Assembly (NCBI GenBank): GCA_038063315.1
Contig: JBBTVI010000044.1
Location: forward strand, 1 to 14,686
Length of the DNA: 14,686 bases
Reading direction: 5' to 3'
DNA from: JBBTVI01 sp038063315
GTDB taxonomy: Bacteria > Patescibacteriota > Minisyncoccia > Sungbacterales > HO2-52-23
Numbering within the stretch: the first letter of the stretch is position 1; each line of letters starts with the position of its first letter. This document shows positions 1 through 6,109 of this stretch, piece by piece. The position numbers and the translations under genes are program-made. The notes below the pieces were generated by a model. That model did not search any database, had not been told where the DNA came from, and worked only from the letters and a program-made list of their open reading frames with translations.

Positions 1-20
1 GCGTATTGTACACTCTAAAA

Positions 21-1418
21 TGACACCGAAGGCCATCCGCTTCTGCAAAATGAAAATGACACCGAACGGATCGCGATAACGAGATAACGAACACGGTACA
101 ATGGAATAAAAGGTTGAATCATGAACGATCACTTTTTACTTCATCATGTACCTCTATGGATATGCAATCACGGAATCAATATCTCAGAGTACTCCGTACG
201 GAGTATCTCAAAACGAAAGCGAAAAAAGAACGGAGCGCGCTCCTCAACGAAGCGGCGAAGCGCACGAAACTCGAACGAAAATATCTCATCAAGAAACTCC
301 GGCCCAAAAGCAACCTCGACACGAAACCGACCGGACGGAAAAAACGGAAACCCGTCTACGACGGACTGGTGCGCGCCGCGCTCGCCCGCTGCTGGAAGAT
401 CTTCGACTACGCGTGCGGACAACGATTGCAGCCGCTCCTCCGCGACGAGATTGATCGCCTACGGAAGCTCAACGAACTCCGGTGTTCAGAGGAGGTCGTT
501 ACGAAACTCACCCGTTTGAGTTTCCGTACCATTGACACCCTCCTCCAACACGAAAAGGAGGTCTCGCGCCAGCAGCGGAAGTACCACCAAAAAGTGCACC
601 CGCTCCTCTATCAGAAGATACCGGTCAAGGTGTTTGCGGAAGAAGACCGTAAGACGGAGGGCCATATTCAAATCGACCTCGTGGAGCATTGCGGGTTTTC
701 CGCGGCTGGGGAGTTCGTAAATACGCTCTCTACGACCGATACAGCAACGGGCTGGTGGGAAGGGGAAGCCGTCATGGGCAAAGGACAAGAACGGGTCGGG
801 AACGCCATTGATACGGTCCGACAACGGTATCCATTCCGTTGGACGGAAATCCATTCCGATAACGGCACCGAGTTCATCAATCACCACCTCGTGCGGTATA
901 CGGAGAACGAACACCTCCATTTCACCCGTTCGCGTCCGTACAAGAAAAACGACAACTGTCTGGTTGAACAGAAGAACTGGACGCACGTCAAAAAGTTCGT
1001 CGGGTACCTCCGGTACGATACGGAGGACGAACAATCTATTCTCAACGACCTGTACCGGAACGAGTTTCGCCTCTACAAAAACTTCTTTCAGCCGGTGATG
1101 AAACTTGTACGGAAGGAACGGATCGCGGGAAAGATTCGCCGGCGGTACGACACCCCGCAGACACCGTATCGGCGCGTGCTCGCCTCCCCGCATGTTCCGC
1201 CGAGAACGAAACGGGAATTGACTCGAATCTACCGGTCGCTGAATCCCGCCGCGTTACGAGAGACGATTGAAAAAAAACTTGATTGTTTGTACAAGGCGTA
1301 TCAGAAAAAACAGCACCGGACCGTTTCGTCCGATGCGATAAAGGTCGCAACCAAGAAAAAGCAACATCCCGTTACGGTGTCATCTTTCGTTGCAGAACGG
1401 AGACCCGTTTCGGTGTCA
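21..1418 (+). mobile_element. Insertion sequence, integrase-core DDE type, left copy
   Basis: The ends are inverted repeats built from paired motifs. On the left, TGACACCGAA starts at 21 and TGACACCGAACGG at 57. On the right, read on the other strand, TGACACCGAAACGGG starts at 1418 and TGACACCGTAACGGG at 1382. Both pairs are 36 bp apart, and TTCTGCAA lies between the motifs at each end. This looks like two transposase-binding sites per end. The single gene inside runs right up to the right end. No target duplication can be seen: the 20 bp on the two sides differ. The family name is uncertain; the transposase resembles the rve/integrase group placed near IS481 or among unclassified (ISNCY) elements. 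Confidence 0.85.
75..102 (+). promoter_or_regulatory. Tandem octamer and -10-like box ahead of the transposase
   Basis: GATAACGA is repeated head to tail at 75-82 and 83-90. It is followed by TACAAT at 97-102, a fair -10 box. No good -35 box lies 16-18 bp upstream, so promoter activity is uncertain. The same bases occur at 13323-13350. Confidence 0.35.
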
Positions 1419-1421
1419 TAG
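156..1421 (+). CDS. Integrase-core (rve) DDE transposase
   Basis: This is the transposase of the left IS copy, expected to cut and join the element's ends. In the frame counted from a TTG at 114 (435 codons), the DDE residues are D188 in HIQIDLVEHCG, D249 in IHSDNGTEF and E285 in NCLVEQKNW, giving D-x60-D-x35-E. The stretch FTRSRPYKKND and the later NFFQPVMKL are typical of this integrase-like group. A Lys/Arg-rich N-terminal region (about 28-80) is probably the DNA-binding part. I prefer ATG 156, because family members begin close to the EYLKTKAKKE stretch and the TTG has no usable ribosome site; neither start has a clear one. The stop TAG covers 1419-1421, immediately outside the inverted repeat, so the C-terminus is encoded by the transposase-binding sites and the stop is supplied by flanking DNA. 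Confidence 0.9.
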   Translation: MDMQSRNQYLRVLRTEYLKTKAKKERSALLNEAAKRTKLERKYLIKKLRPKSNLDTKPTGRKKRKPVYDGLVRAALARCWKIFDYACGQRLQPLLRDEIDRLRKLNELRCSEEVVTKLTRLSFRTIDTLLQHEKEVSRQQRKYHQKVHPLLYQKIPVKVFAEEDRKTEGHIQIDLVEHCGFSAAGEFVNTLSTTDTATGWWEGEAVMGKGQERVGNAIDTVRQRYPFRWTEIHSDNGTEFINHHLVRYTENEHLHFTRSRPYKKNDNCLVEQKNWTHVKKFVGYLRYDTEDEQSILNDLYRNEFRLYKNFFQPVMKLVRKERIAGKIRRRYDTPQTPYRRVLASPHVPPRTKRELTRIYRSLNPAALRETIEKKLDCLYKAYQKKQHRTVSSDAIKVATKKKQHPVTVSSFVAERRPVSVS

Positions 1422-1439
1422 TTATATTGCTTGACACGC

Positions 1440-1709
1440 ATGGGTTACTTACAGGACCTCGACGGCGCCTTCCGGGAACGGCTCAACGACATCCTGGCGC
1501 ACCAGGCCGTCGGCCGTTCCGTCGCCGCAGAAGCTGACGCGTTCGTGCGGTTTGCCAAAGAGAAGGTGCTCGAATCCTACCGCAACGGCCAGCAGTCCGG
1601 CGAGAAGGTCGAGCAGGACTCACAGGCCACGCGTAAGCCAAAACCGTTTGCGCGTCAGAAGAGCGATAAGCAGGACCACGCGAGGGTGGCACAAATCGGA
1701 ACGCCTTAA
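1440..1709 (+). CDS. Hypothetical protein, 89 aa
   Basis: I do not recognise this family. The protein is charged and looks mostly helical: an N-terminal helix (MGYLQDLDGAFRERLNDIL), an Ala-rich stretch, then a Lys/Gln/Asp-rich, probably disordered tail. ATG 1440 begins two bases after the end of the terminal repeat; a TTG at 1431 in the same frame lies inside the repeat. No ribosome site is visible before either. After the stop at 1707-1709 the same frame continues with a CxxCxxC cluster (CSACTKCG) and stays open to about 1864, so this could be a zinc-finger protein cut by a premature stop. It could equally be a short gene followed by chance coding. Confidence 0.5.
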   Translation: MGYLQDLDGAFRERLNDILAHQAVGRSVAAEADAFVRFAKEKVLESYRNGQQSGEKVEQDSQATRKPKPFARQKSDKQDHARVAQIGTP

Positions 1710-1837
1710 AGTATTTCCGCGCCTCGCCGTCTGTGCAGTGCGTGCACAAAATGTGGGGTACAACTTCACATACTGCACCCACCAGACGGAGACTCAGGAG
1801 GATACAACACGCGCTCACCCGTGGCAGACACCACACT

Positions 1838-2227
1838 ATGGGACAATATTTCAAAATCGTGAACGAAGACAAGAAGGAGGTCGTCAATGCGTGGGATCTG
1901 GGCGGCGCCGCCAAGTTCTGGGAATGGCTTTATAACCCACAAGCGAGCGTCCTCGTCTGGCTGTTGCGCAAGTCCGACGGCGACGGCGGGGGCGATATTC
2001 CGACTGACGAACGCGAGCGCTACCAGACCCTCGGCCGTTGGGCCGGAGACCGCATTATCCTCATCGGCGACTATGACTCCAGCGGCTTGTGGGACGCCGC
2101 AGAAACGAGAGGCGCTGACGGCAAGCACAAGCCGCACACGGCCTATACCGACATCAGCGCACTTGTACGCAAAGAGTTTAACGCCGCCATCCGTCGGGAC
2201 CGCGGCGGGTCGAATGATCAACTTTAA
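1838..2227 (+). CDS. Conserved hypothetical protein of the MGQYFKIVN type, 129 aa
   Basis: The opening MGQYFKIVNEDKKEVV and the later GRWAGDRIILIGDY match, from memory, a small protein scattered through phages and bacterial genomes whose function is unknown. It has no signal peptide or membrane segment, so it is probably cytoplasmic. The start is ATG 1838, which gives the family's usual N-terminus. It has no ribosome site (context CACACTATG); the nearest AGGAGG, near 1797-1802, is too far upstream. The gene is followed after 14 bp by another phage-type small gene in the same direction, so the two may be co-transcribed. Confidence 0.8.
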   Translation: MGQYFKIVNEDKKEVVNAWDLGGAAKFWEWLYNPQASVLVWLLRKSDGDGGGDIPTDERERYQTLGRWAGDRIILIGDYDSSGLWDAAETRGADGKHKPHTAYTDISALVRKEFNAAIRRDRGGSNDQL

Positions 2228-2241
2228 CCTTCCATACCCTT

Positions 2242-2790
2242 ATGCACTATCGTTTTCTCGTGACTTTTGACGCAGACACAGCCAAGACCTCGGAGGACGC
2301 GCGCCAGCACGTCTTTGACACGCTTGACGATGAGGGCTTTTGCAGCAGTGGGCGCTGGGGCGGTGGCCTGGCGGACTGGTTCGTCATCGGCGGCAGATGG
2401 TCCGGTGAACTGTCCCGCCACTCATGGGCGCGGGCACTGATGGCACAGATGGACGCTCTTGAGCAAGAAAAGGGCGTGCAGGTCTGTGGCGCCCACTACG
2501 GGGACAAAGCCAAGCAGAAACTCCAGCGCACACTGACCCGACAATTTCAGAAACTCTGGGACGCCGCAGCGCCGCCGGACTACAAGGGCATCCCGATCCA
2601 GCGCAGCACCTCTATTGACATCGGCGAGGAAGATGACGCCATGCTGCTGACGCAGGACTTCTACAACGCGCTCCTCAAGGAGTATGAGGGCGAGACGGAC
2701 AACGCGCAGCATGCGGATCTCAACGATGACGCGGTCTCGCCCACCCTGATTGGCAAAAAATGGATTGTGGTCGTTGATTATCACAATTAA
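2242..2790 (+). CDS. Conserved hypothetical protein, 182 aa, FVIGGRWSG motif
   Basis: An acidic, probably cytoplasmic protein. It has a short N-terminal strand (HYRFLVTFDAD), a Gly/Trp-rich core (GRWGGGLADWFVIGGRWSG, about residues 38-56), a basic helical middle, and a C-terminal strand pair ending in KKWIVVVDYHN. Proteins with DWFVIGGRWSG occur in phage and plasmid settings; no function is known to me. The start ATG has no ribosome site. The gene lies 14 bp after the MGQYFKIVN gene and ends 6 bp before a strong hairpin, suggesting the two form one unit. Confidence 0.72.
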   Translation: MHYRFLVTFDADTAKTSEDARQHVFDTLDDEGFCSSGRWGGGLADWFVIGGRWSGELSRHSWARALMAQMDALEQEKGVQVCGAHYGDKAKQKLQRTLTRQFQKLWDAAAPPDYKGIPIQRSTSIDIGEEDDAMLLTQDFYNALLKEYEGETDNAQHADLNDDAVSPTLIGKKWIVVVDYHN

Positions 2791-2795
2791 CCCTC

Positions 2796-2828
2796 AGACG
2801 GGGAGGTGTCCCTCCCCTCCCCGTCTTT
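2796..2828 (+). terminator. Hairpin, likely intrinsic terminator
   Basis: AGACGGGGAGG at 2796-2806 pairs perfectly with CCTCCCCGTCT at 2816-2826 around a 9-base loop. Only a short T-run (TTT, 2826-2828) follows, so termination may be partial. The hairpin lies between the stop of the 182-aa gene and the start of the next gene. Confidence 0.55.
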
Positions 2829-2835
2829 GCTCACT

Positions 2836-3093
2836 ATGGACGATACAATCATTGACATTGGCGATACGGTCGTGTGCGACTTTTGTAATCTGGACTATAC
2901 CGACTCTGACGAGTCCGGCGGCGTGCTTATCGGCTCCTTTGCCGTATGTCCCCGTTGCGCGCCTGATGCGATCCGCAACGCGGAAAAGTACCACGAGCCG
3001 GTTGACGCTGTCTGTCCACCCCACAAGAGTTTCAAGCAGTGGGTACTGGACATGCGCGGCGGTGACAACACCATCCGCATATCCTTTTCGTGA
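2836..3093 (+). CDS. Small zinc-ribbon protein, 85 aa
   Basis: Two CxxC pairs, C14/C17 (VCDFCN) and C38/C41 (VCPRC), flank an acidic loop DYTDSDESGG. This is the layout of a small treble-clef or zinc-ribbon protein found among phage and plasmid hypothetical proteins. It probably binds one zinc; its role is unknown. The C-terminal part (KSFKQWVLDMRGGDNTIRISFS) looks like a helix and a strand. ATG 2836 (context CTCACTATG, no ribosome site) is preferred; a GTG at 2806 lies inside the upstream hairpin. A good terminator follows 20 bp after the stop. Confidence 0.72.
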   Translation: MDDTIIDIGDTVVCDFCNLDYTDSDESGGVLIGSFAVCPRCAPDAIRNAEKYHEPVDAVCPPHKSFKQWVLDMRGGDNTIRISFS

Positions 3094-3113
3094 GCCGCAG
3101 CACGACCTGACAG

Positions 3114-3143
3114 ACCCCGTCCGCCTCTGGCGGGCGGGGTTTT
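3114..3143 (+). terminator. Intrinsic terminator
   Basis: ACCCCGTCCGCC at 3114-3125 pairs with GGCGGGCGGGGT at 3129-3140, with one G-T wobble and a 3-base loop, followed by TTTTG. It ends the 1838-3093 group of small genes. From here to 3285 I see nothing convincing apart from an isolated TTGACA at 3151. Confidence 0.85.
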
Positions 3144-3285
3144 GTCATGCTTGACAGAGATTAAAATGCGTGGCGTGAAAAATGCGGGCGTGGCGTGGGG
3201 GCTACCCACCCTCTCCTCCTCCCCAGGAGGGCGCATTGAGACCGACTTCCCAAGATTGACGACATCGAACAACATGTTATGCTTC

Positions 3286-3294
3286 TGGTACACT
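3286..3294 (+). promoter_or_regulatory. Extended -10 promoter, near-leaderless start
   Basis: TGGTACACT is an extended -10 element with no clear -35 partner. It ends only four bases before the ATG at 3299, so the transcript of the following pair should have almost no leader. Confidence 0.5.
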
Positions 3295-3298
3295 GACT

Positions 3299-3631
3299 AT
3301 GGCGTCTGATCCGTCCATCATCCAGAGAGTCGCACAGGCCGGACGCATCACATGGCGCTATCATGCGCTGCGTCGTGCCCGAGAGCGAGGCATTACCCGG
3401 GACCACGCCGTACGGGTCATGATCGACGGTGAAATTATTGAAGAGCGTCCTCGCGCAAAGCCCTACCCCAAATACCTCCTGATGGCGCCGATGGAGGGAA
3501 ACCGCCCCCTATACGTGGCCCTTGGCTACGACCGCGCCAACGAACGCATCTATGTGATCACCGTCCACTGGCTTGACCCCCGCCTCTGGGAGGACCCGTG
3601 GACACGAAGAAAGAGAAGAAAAAAACCATGA
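3299..3631 (+). CDS. DUF4258 protein, probable MqsR/RelE-like toxin
   Basis: A 110-aa basic protein with the DUF4258 layout: WRYHALRRARERGIT (His and Arg-rich helix, about residues 19-33), the turn DHAVRVMIDGEIIEERP, a strand with YLLMAPMEGNRPLYVALGYD, and ITVHWLDPRLWEDP near the end. DUF4258 proteins commonly sit beside a YgiT-type zinc-finger protein and are predicted mRNA-cleaving toxins; the nuclease activity here is inferred from that pairing. The stop TGA (3629-3631) overlaps the next gene's ATG as ATGA, so translation is coupled. The start is almost leaderless behind an extended -10 box. Confidence 0.85.
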   Translation: MASDPSIIQRVAQAGRITWRYHALRRARERGITRDHAVRVMIDGEIIEERPRAKPYPKYLLMAPMEGNRPLYVALGYDRANERIYVITVHWLDPRLWEDPWTRRKRRKKP

Positions 3632-3897
3632 GCATAAAAAGCACACAACCTCATACGCGGTGCGCTGTCTGCGGCGGAGCGCTCCGTGAGACCACCATCA
3701 CCCACGAGGAACGTCGGGGGGACCGCCTCTATCTCTTCCAGAATGTTCCTGCAAAGGTGTGTGTGAAATGCGGTGAGATATGGATTGATGAAAACACGTT
3801 TCAGCAGATGGACCGCCTCATCAAAGAAGACGTGCCGGTGCGCACCGTGGAGACCCCGGTCTATAACTTCCCCCGCGCTCCGATGACCGCACGGTAG
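3628..3897 (+). CDS. YgiT-type zinc-finger antitoxin
   Basis: An 89-aa protein with the MqsA/YgiT N-terminal zinc site: C12-x2-C15 (CAVCGG) and C45-x2-C48 (CVKCGE), separated by a two-strand segment, then IWIDENTFQQMDRLI. It corresponds to the metal-binding, toxin-neutralising part of MqsA; the C-terminal helix-turn-helix of full MqsA is absent, as in many DUF4258-linked partners. It is the expected antitoxin for the gene it overlaps by 4 bases. ATG 3628 is chosen for that overlap; a GTG at 3598 would add a Lys-rich extension. The toxin-first order matches mqsR-mqsA. Confidence 0.87.
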   Translation: MSIKSTQPHTRCAVCGGALRETTITHEERRGDRLYLFQNVPAKVCVKCGEIWIDENTFQQMDRLIKEDVPVRTVETPVYNFPRAPMTAR

Positions 3898-3943
3898 CGG
3901 CAGCCCGAAAAGCGCGCCGCACAACACGAGGAAGGCGTTAGAC
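3859..3943 (+). other. attC-like inverted-repeat structure (tentative)
   Basis: GTCTATAAC at 3859-3867 faces GTTAGAC at 3937-3943. Inside these, TTCC (3868-3871) faces GGAA (3930-3933), CGCGCT (3874-3879) faces AGCGCG (3911-3916), and CCGC (3887-3890) faces GCGG (3897-3900). The nested order and the GGCGTTAGAC end resemble an integron attC site. However, the left arm has an extra base and lies inside the antitoxin gene, and no second copy was found. Confidence 0.2.
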
Positions 3944-3999
3944 AAGCACCTACATCCGGATTCGGTTTATCAGTAGATACGCGCTCGGGGAATTACTCC

Positions 4000-4299
4000 A
4001 TGACCTGGTTGTCTCCACAAAAATGCAAACGGGCGGACCGTCGTTATGCAACATGGGTGAAGGCGCGCAGAGCCCAACGCGACCATCTCAGTATCGTGCA
4101 CTGGGACGGCGTGCTCGACTGTATCTGTGAACGGAGCGTCTGGTACTTCGCAAAACGCAAGAGTATCGGCCACCACCGCCACTGCGAAATGTGCCACCCG
4201 CGCTATCGCAACGGGCATACCAGGGTGCGCGTCAAACGCTTCATGGCCATCAGTGGCTTCCTCCCCAACAACAAGCAGCTGAAAGCATTTTATGAGTAG
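4000..4299 (+). CDS. Small basic protein with a Cys/His metal site, 99 aa
   Basis: Not recognised as a named family. It is Arg/Lys-rich, with C41-x-C43 (DCICERSVWYF), H58/H59, H61-C62 and C65-H66 (HHRHCEMCHPR), a plausible single zinc site, followed by a basic tail (TRVRVKRF). This suggests a nucleic-acid or protein-binding zinc-finger role, which is inference. GGGGA about 9 bases before the ATG is a weak ribosome site. A four-codon gap separates its stop from a remnant of a hicA gene, so its own 3' end may be a deletion junction. Confidence 0.5.
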   Translation: MTWLSPQKCKRADRRYATWVKARRAQRDHLSIVHWDGVLDCICERSVWYFAKRKSIGHHRHCEMCHPRYRNGHTRVRVKRFMAISGFLPNNKQLKAFYE

Positions 4300-4302
4300 C
4301 CG

Positions 4303-4362
4303 GTTGCGGAAAGGACCGGCTGGACCGAGGAAGACCTGAGGCGTCTGCGGCTCATCATTTAA
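4303..4362 (+). pseudogene. Remnant of a hicA toxin gene (3' end only)
   Basis: In frame, the sequence reads VAERTGWTEEDLRRLRLII and then TAA. This matches the C-terminus of the complete HicA at 6653-6895 (LESTRWTEEDVRRLGLTK, stop). Only about 19 codons remain and nothing upstream encodes the catalytic His region, so it is a dead fragment left by deletion or recombination. It lies between the Cys/His protein and the ORF6N gene. Confidence 0.7.
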
Positions 4363-4368
4363 CCATTC

Positions 4369-4875
4369 ATGTCTACCACCGAACTTATGACGATTCCGGC
4401 CGAGCGCATTGTGCGACAGATTCATTTGATCCATGGCAGAAAGGTTATGCTTGACCGTGATCTGGCGGAGCTCTATGGAGTTAAAGCGATTGCGCTCAGG
4501 CAGCAAGTAAAACGCAACAAAAAACGCTTTCCTGAGGAATTTATGTTCCAGCTTACCCGGCAAGAAGCCGAGGCTTTGGTATCACAAAATGTGATACCAA
4601 CGAAACGGAGTTTTGGTGGTTCCTTGCCGTACGTTTTCACAGAACCAGGCGTTGCCATGCTTTCCAGCGTGCTTAAAAGTGAACGCGCGATTCAGATTAA
4701 TATCCTCATTATCAAGGCATTCATCCGTATGCGGGAGCTTTTAGAAACCAGCCAGGTGTTACGTGAGAAGCTCGCTGCTATGGAACGTCAGCTCGGTACG
4801 CACAGCAAGGAAATTCGTGCGATCTACAGCTTGCTCCAGCGTCTGCTTGCGGAACCGGAGAAACCGAAGGGGTAG
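4369..4875 (+). CDS. ORF6N domain protein
   Basis: A 168-aa protein that opens with the ORF6N signature: IVRQIHLIHGRKVMLDRDLAELYGV, then LRQQVKRNKKRFPEEFMFQLT and YVFTEPGVAMLSSVLKSERAIQINI (about residues 14-115). The C-terminal 50 residues are a predicted coiled coil (LETSQVLREKLAAMERQL). ORF6N is a KilA-N-associated DNA-binding domain first described in phages and common in bacterial accessory regions; the precise role is unknown, probably transcriptional or phage-related. Length is usual for the chromosomal form. There is no ribosome site before the ATG, which comes six bases after the hicA remnant. It is the only member of its family in the window. Confidence 0.88.
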   Translation: MSTTELMTIPAERIVRQIHLIHGRKVMLDRDLAELYGVKAIALRQQVKRNKKRFPEEFMFQLTRQEAEALVSQNVIPTKRSFGGSLPYVFTEPGVAMLSSVLKSERAIQINILIIKAFIRMRELLETSQVLREKLAAMERQLGTHSKEIRAIYSLLQRLLAEPEKPKG

Positions 4876-4931
4876 ATCGGATTTCGGGCGCAGAACGACT
4901 AATGCGGGGTCTATTCCAGACTCAATCCTTT

Positions 4932-4958
4932 ATGTCTAACACACTATGTCTAACACAC
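4932..4958 (+). repeat. Tandem duplication of a start region (14-bp period)
   Basis: ATGTCTAACACAC occurs at 4932-4944 and again at 4946-4958. The second ATG opens the 72-aa gene. The first is out of frame with it because the period is 14 bp. Confidence 0.9.
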
Positions 4959-5164
4959 CCACCCACCTCATCTACCACGGCGGAGTCACAAAAGGCGCCA
5001 AGAAAATCTGGACCAAGATTGGCGCGGTCTGGCCCAACAAAACAGGCAAAGGGTCCACCATCACCTGGGACTACGTCCCCCTTGCCGACGGCATCACCGT
5101 CATGCTCCCCTACGACAAGCGCCAGGACGATATGCAGATCGTCCCCGACGAATACCCCACTTGA
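4946..5164 (+). CDS. Small conserved hypothetical protein, 72 aa
   Basis: A compact protein: MSNTPTHLIYHGGVTKGAKK, then WTKIGAVWPNKTGKGSTITWDYVPLADGITVML and a C-terminal tail YDKRQDDMQIVPDEYPT. The strand pattern (kIGAVWPNk-GkG..I.wd..Pl.G.i.l) resembles small phage or plasmid proteins of unknown function, possibly with an OB-like or beta-barrel fold; that is inference. Its C-terminal 18 codons recur as a detached fragment at 6056-6109. The stop TGA lies inside the -35 box of the promoter for the next two genes, so that promoter overlaps the end of this gene. Confidence 0.7.
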   Translation: MSNTPTHLIYHGGVTKGAKKIWTKIGAVWPNKTGKGSTITWDYVPLADGITVMLPYDKRQDDMQIVPDEYPT

Positions 5165-5188
5165 CAGCTGTGCCTACGGCGGTATCAT
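5161..5188 (+). promoter_or_regulatory. Promoter for the AbrB/PIN pair
   Basis: A perfect -35 box TTGACA at 5161-5166 is separated by 16 bp from TATCAT at 5183-5188. Transcription would start near 5195, about 50 bases before the TTG start at 5244. The -35 box overlaps the stop codon of the upstream gene. Confidence 0.7.
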
Positions 5189-5243
5189 GGGGTAGTAGTA
5201 ATTTCTGACTTTCACACCTATGCATGACAGAGGAGTACTCACC

Positions 5244-5537
5244 TTGCCGCTTATAAAGGTGAAAGACAAATTTCAAATCACCATCCCCGCCGAGGTGCGC
5301 GAGGAAATGCGCCTTGCGGTTGGCGACCTCTTGGAGGCGACCGTCAGCGGCGAGACTATTGTCTTGAAACCCAAGGCCGTGGTGGATCGAGAGAAGGCAT
5401 GGGCTAAAATCCAGGGTGCGATGGAGCGCGTAGAGGACCTGGAGCCCAACCCCGCGCAGAGCCCCAAGGAACAAGAGGAAGAGATCGCCCGGATGGTGAA
5501 AGCGTACCGCAAACAACATGCCGCGCGTCGTTCTTGA
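5244..5537 (+). CDS. SpoVT/AbrB-type antitoxin
   Basis: The N-terminal half is a swapped-hairpin AbrB DNA-binding domain: PLIKVKDKFQITIPAEVREEMRLAVGDLLEATVSGETIVLKPK. The C-terminal half is a charged helix (ARMVKAYRKQHAARRS) of the sort that wraps the partner toxin. It should bind and neutralise the PIN protein encoded next and repress the shared promoter. TTG 5244 is preferred, with AGAGGAG eight bases upstream, because it places the domain at the very N-terminus as usual. ATG 5220 is in frame but has no ribosome site. The gene overlaps the toxin gene by 20 bases. Confidence 0.87.
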   Translation: MPLIKVKDKFQITIPAEVREEMRLAVGDLLEATVSGETIVLKPKAVVDREKAWAKIQGAMERVEDLEPNPAQSPKEQEEEIARMVKAYRKQHAARRS

Positions 5538-5961
5538 TTCAACAGTCCTCATCAGCGCCTTTCTCACCAAGACGGGCGTGTCCAGCGAGCTCCTTCGCCG
5601 CGCTGCAGAAGGAGCTTTTATCGTGTACCTCTCTGAGGAAATTATCACAGAAACCCAACGCGTCCTGCTTGACGAAGCCCGACCACACCGGAGACGGTAT
5701 CGCTACCCCAACGAAAGTGTGGCCGACTTCACTGAGGGCCTCCGTGATCTTGCCCATCTGGTGAGTGATCTTCCCCGCGTGACCGCAGTGCCCCGTGATC
5801 CAAATGATGATCCTGTCGTTGCCACCGCCCTTGCCGCCCATGCAATGCACATTATTACCCGAGACGACGACCTCCTGTCGCTTCAGGAGTATGAAGGGAT
5901 CACCATGATGACGCCGGAAGCCTTCATGACAATGTTACGCGTACAGGGGCGAGTGGAGTAG
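5518..5961 (+). CDS. PIN-domain ribonuclease toxin (COG1569 type)
   Basis: A 147-aa PIN domain with the acidic set D7 (VVLDSTVLISAF), E45 (IITETQRVL), D97/D98 (DPNDDPVVATALAAHA) and D116/D117 (IITRDDDLL). The DPNDDPV and TRDDDLL motifs mark the putative toxin group TIGR00305/COG1569, single-strand RNases that need divalent metal. No active-site residue is missing. It has no ribosome site of its own and starts inside the antitoxin gene, so translation should depend on the upstream gene. Confidence 0.88.
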   Translation: MPRVVLDSTVLISAFLTKTGVSSELLRRAAEGAFIVYLSEEIITETQRVLLDEARPHRRRYRYPNESVADFTEGLRDLAHLVSDLPRVTAVPRDPNDDPVVATALAAHAMHIITRDDDLLSLQEYEGITMMTPEAFMTMLRVQGRVE

Positions 5962-6055
5962 TTATTCCTTCTCATTCACTCGATACACCCCCGGCTCCAA
6001 CCGCTTGAGCATCCCTTGTTCCGTCACGCACTTCATGACATGTCTGGGCGTACGG
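5962..6055 (-). pseudogene. Possible 3' fragment of a minus-strand gene
   Basis: Read on the minus strand, an open frame of about 31 codons ends in a TAA at 5964-5962: RTPRHVMKCVTEQGMLKRL, then EPGVYRVNEKE. It looks like the tail of a winged-helix protein (predicted helix, turn, then PGVYRV). It starts where the next fragment (6056-6109, other strand) begins and has no start codon or domain of its own. It could be chance coding; I judge a decayed fragment a little more likely than not. Confidence 0.35.
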
Positions 6056-6109
6056 ACCAACGACAAGCGCCAAAACCTCCAGATCGTTCCCGACGAGTAC
6101 CCCGCTTGA
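6056..6109 (+). pseudogene. Detached C-terminal fragment of the 72-aa gene
   Basis: In frame it reads TNDKRQNLQIVPDEYPA, then TGA. It matches YDKRQDDMQIVPDEYPT at the end of the gene at 4946-5164, with one codon deleted and a few substitutions. TTGACC follows the stop as TTGACA does in the intact copy, so the promoter region was carried too. The divergence shows this is an old partial duplication. Confidence 0.8.

Larger units (their letters stand above)
1..1438 (+). repeat. Left copy of 1438-bp terminal direct repeat
   Basis: Every base compared here is the same as at 13249-14686 except C at 37 versus T at 13285. The repeat contains a complete insertion sequence plus 20 bp outside each of its inverted ends, and those flanks match too. 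Two independent insertions would not be expected to share flanks, so a circular or tandem 13,248-bp unit is likely, unless the element really extends to these outer bases. Confidence 0.97.

Noticed and set aside
486..1193. Long minus-strand open frame of 235 codons inside the IS, repeated at 13734-14441
   Set aside because: It lies antisense to the transposase over the catalytic core, has no ribosome site or known motif, and its openness follows from the codon bias of the real gene.
1483..1914. Minus-strand frame of 143 codons, and the overlapping plus-strand frame 1552-1935
   Set aside because: Both cross several better-supported features and are rich in Arg, Pro and Ser, as shadow frames in GC-rich DNA are. 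The MGQYFKIVN gene is the convincing frame here.
2224..2784. Minus-strand frames at 2224-2421 and 2422-2784
   Set aside because: They are shadows of the 182-aa gene, with no ribosome site and no motif.
4902..5195. 97-codon plus-strand frame overlapping the 72-aa gene
   Set aside because: It is Ser/Thr/Pro-rich and out of phase with the recognisable protein. Its ATG at 4932 arises from the 14-bp tandem duplication.
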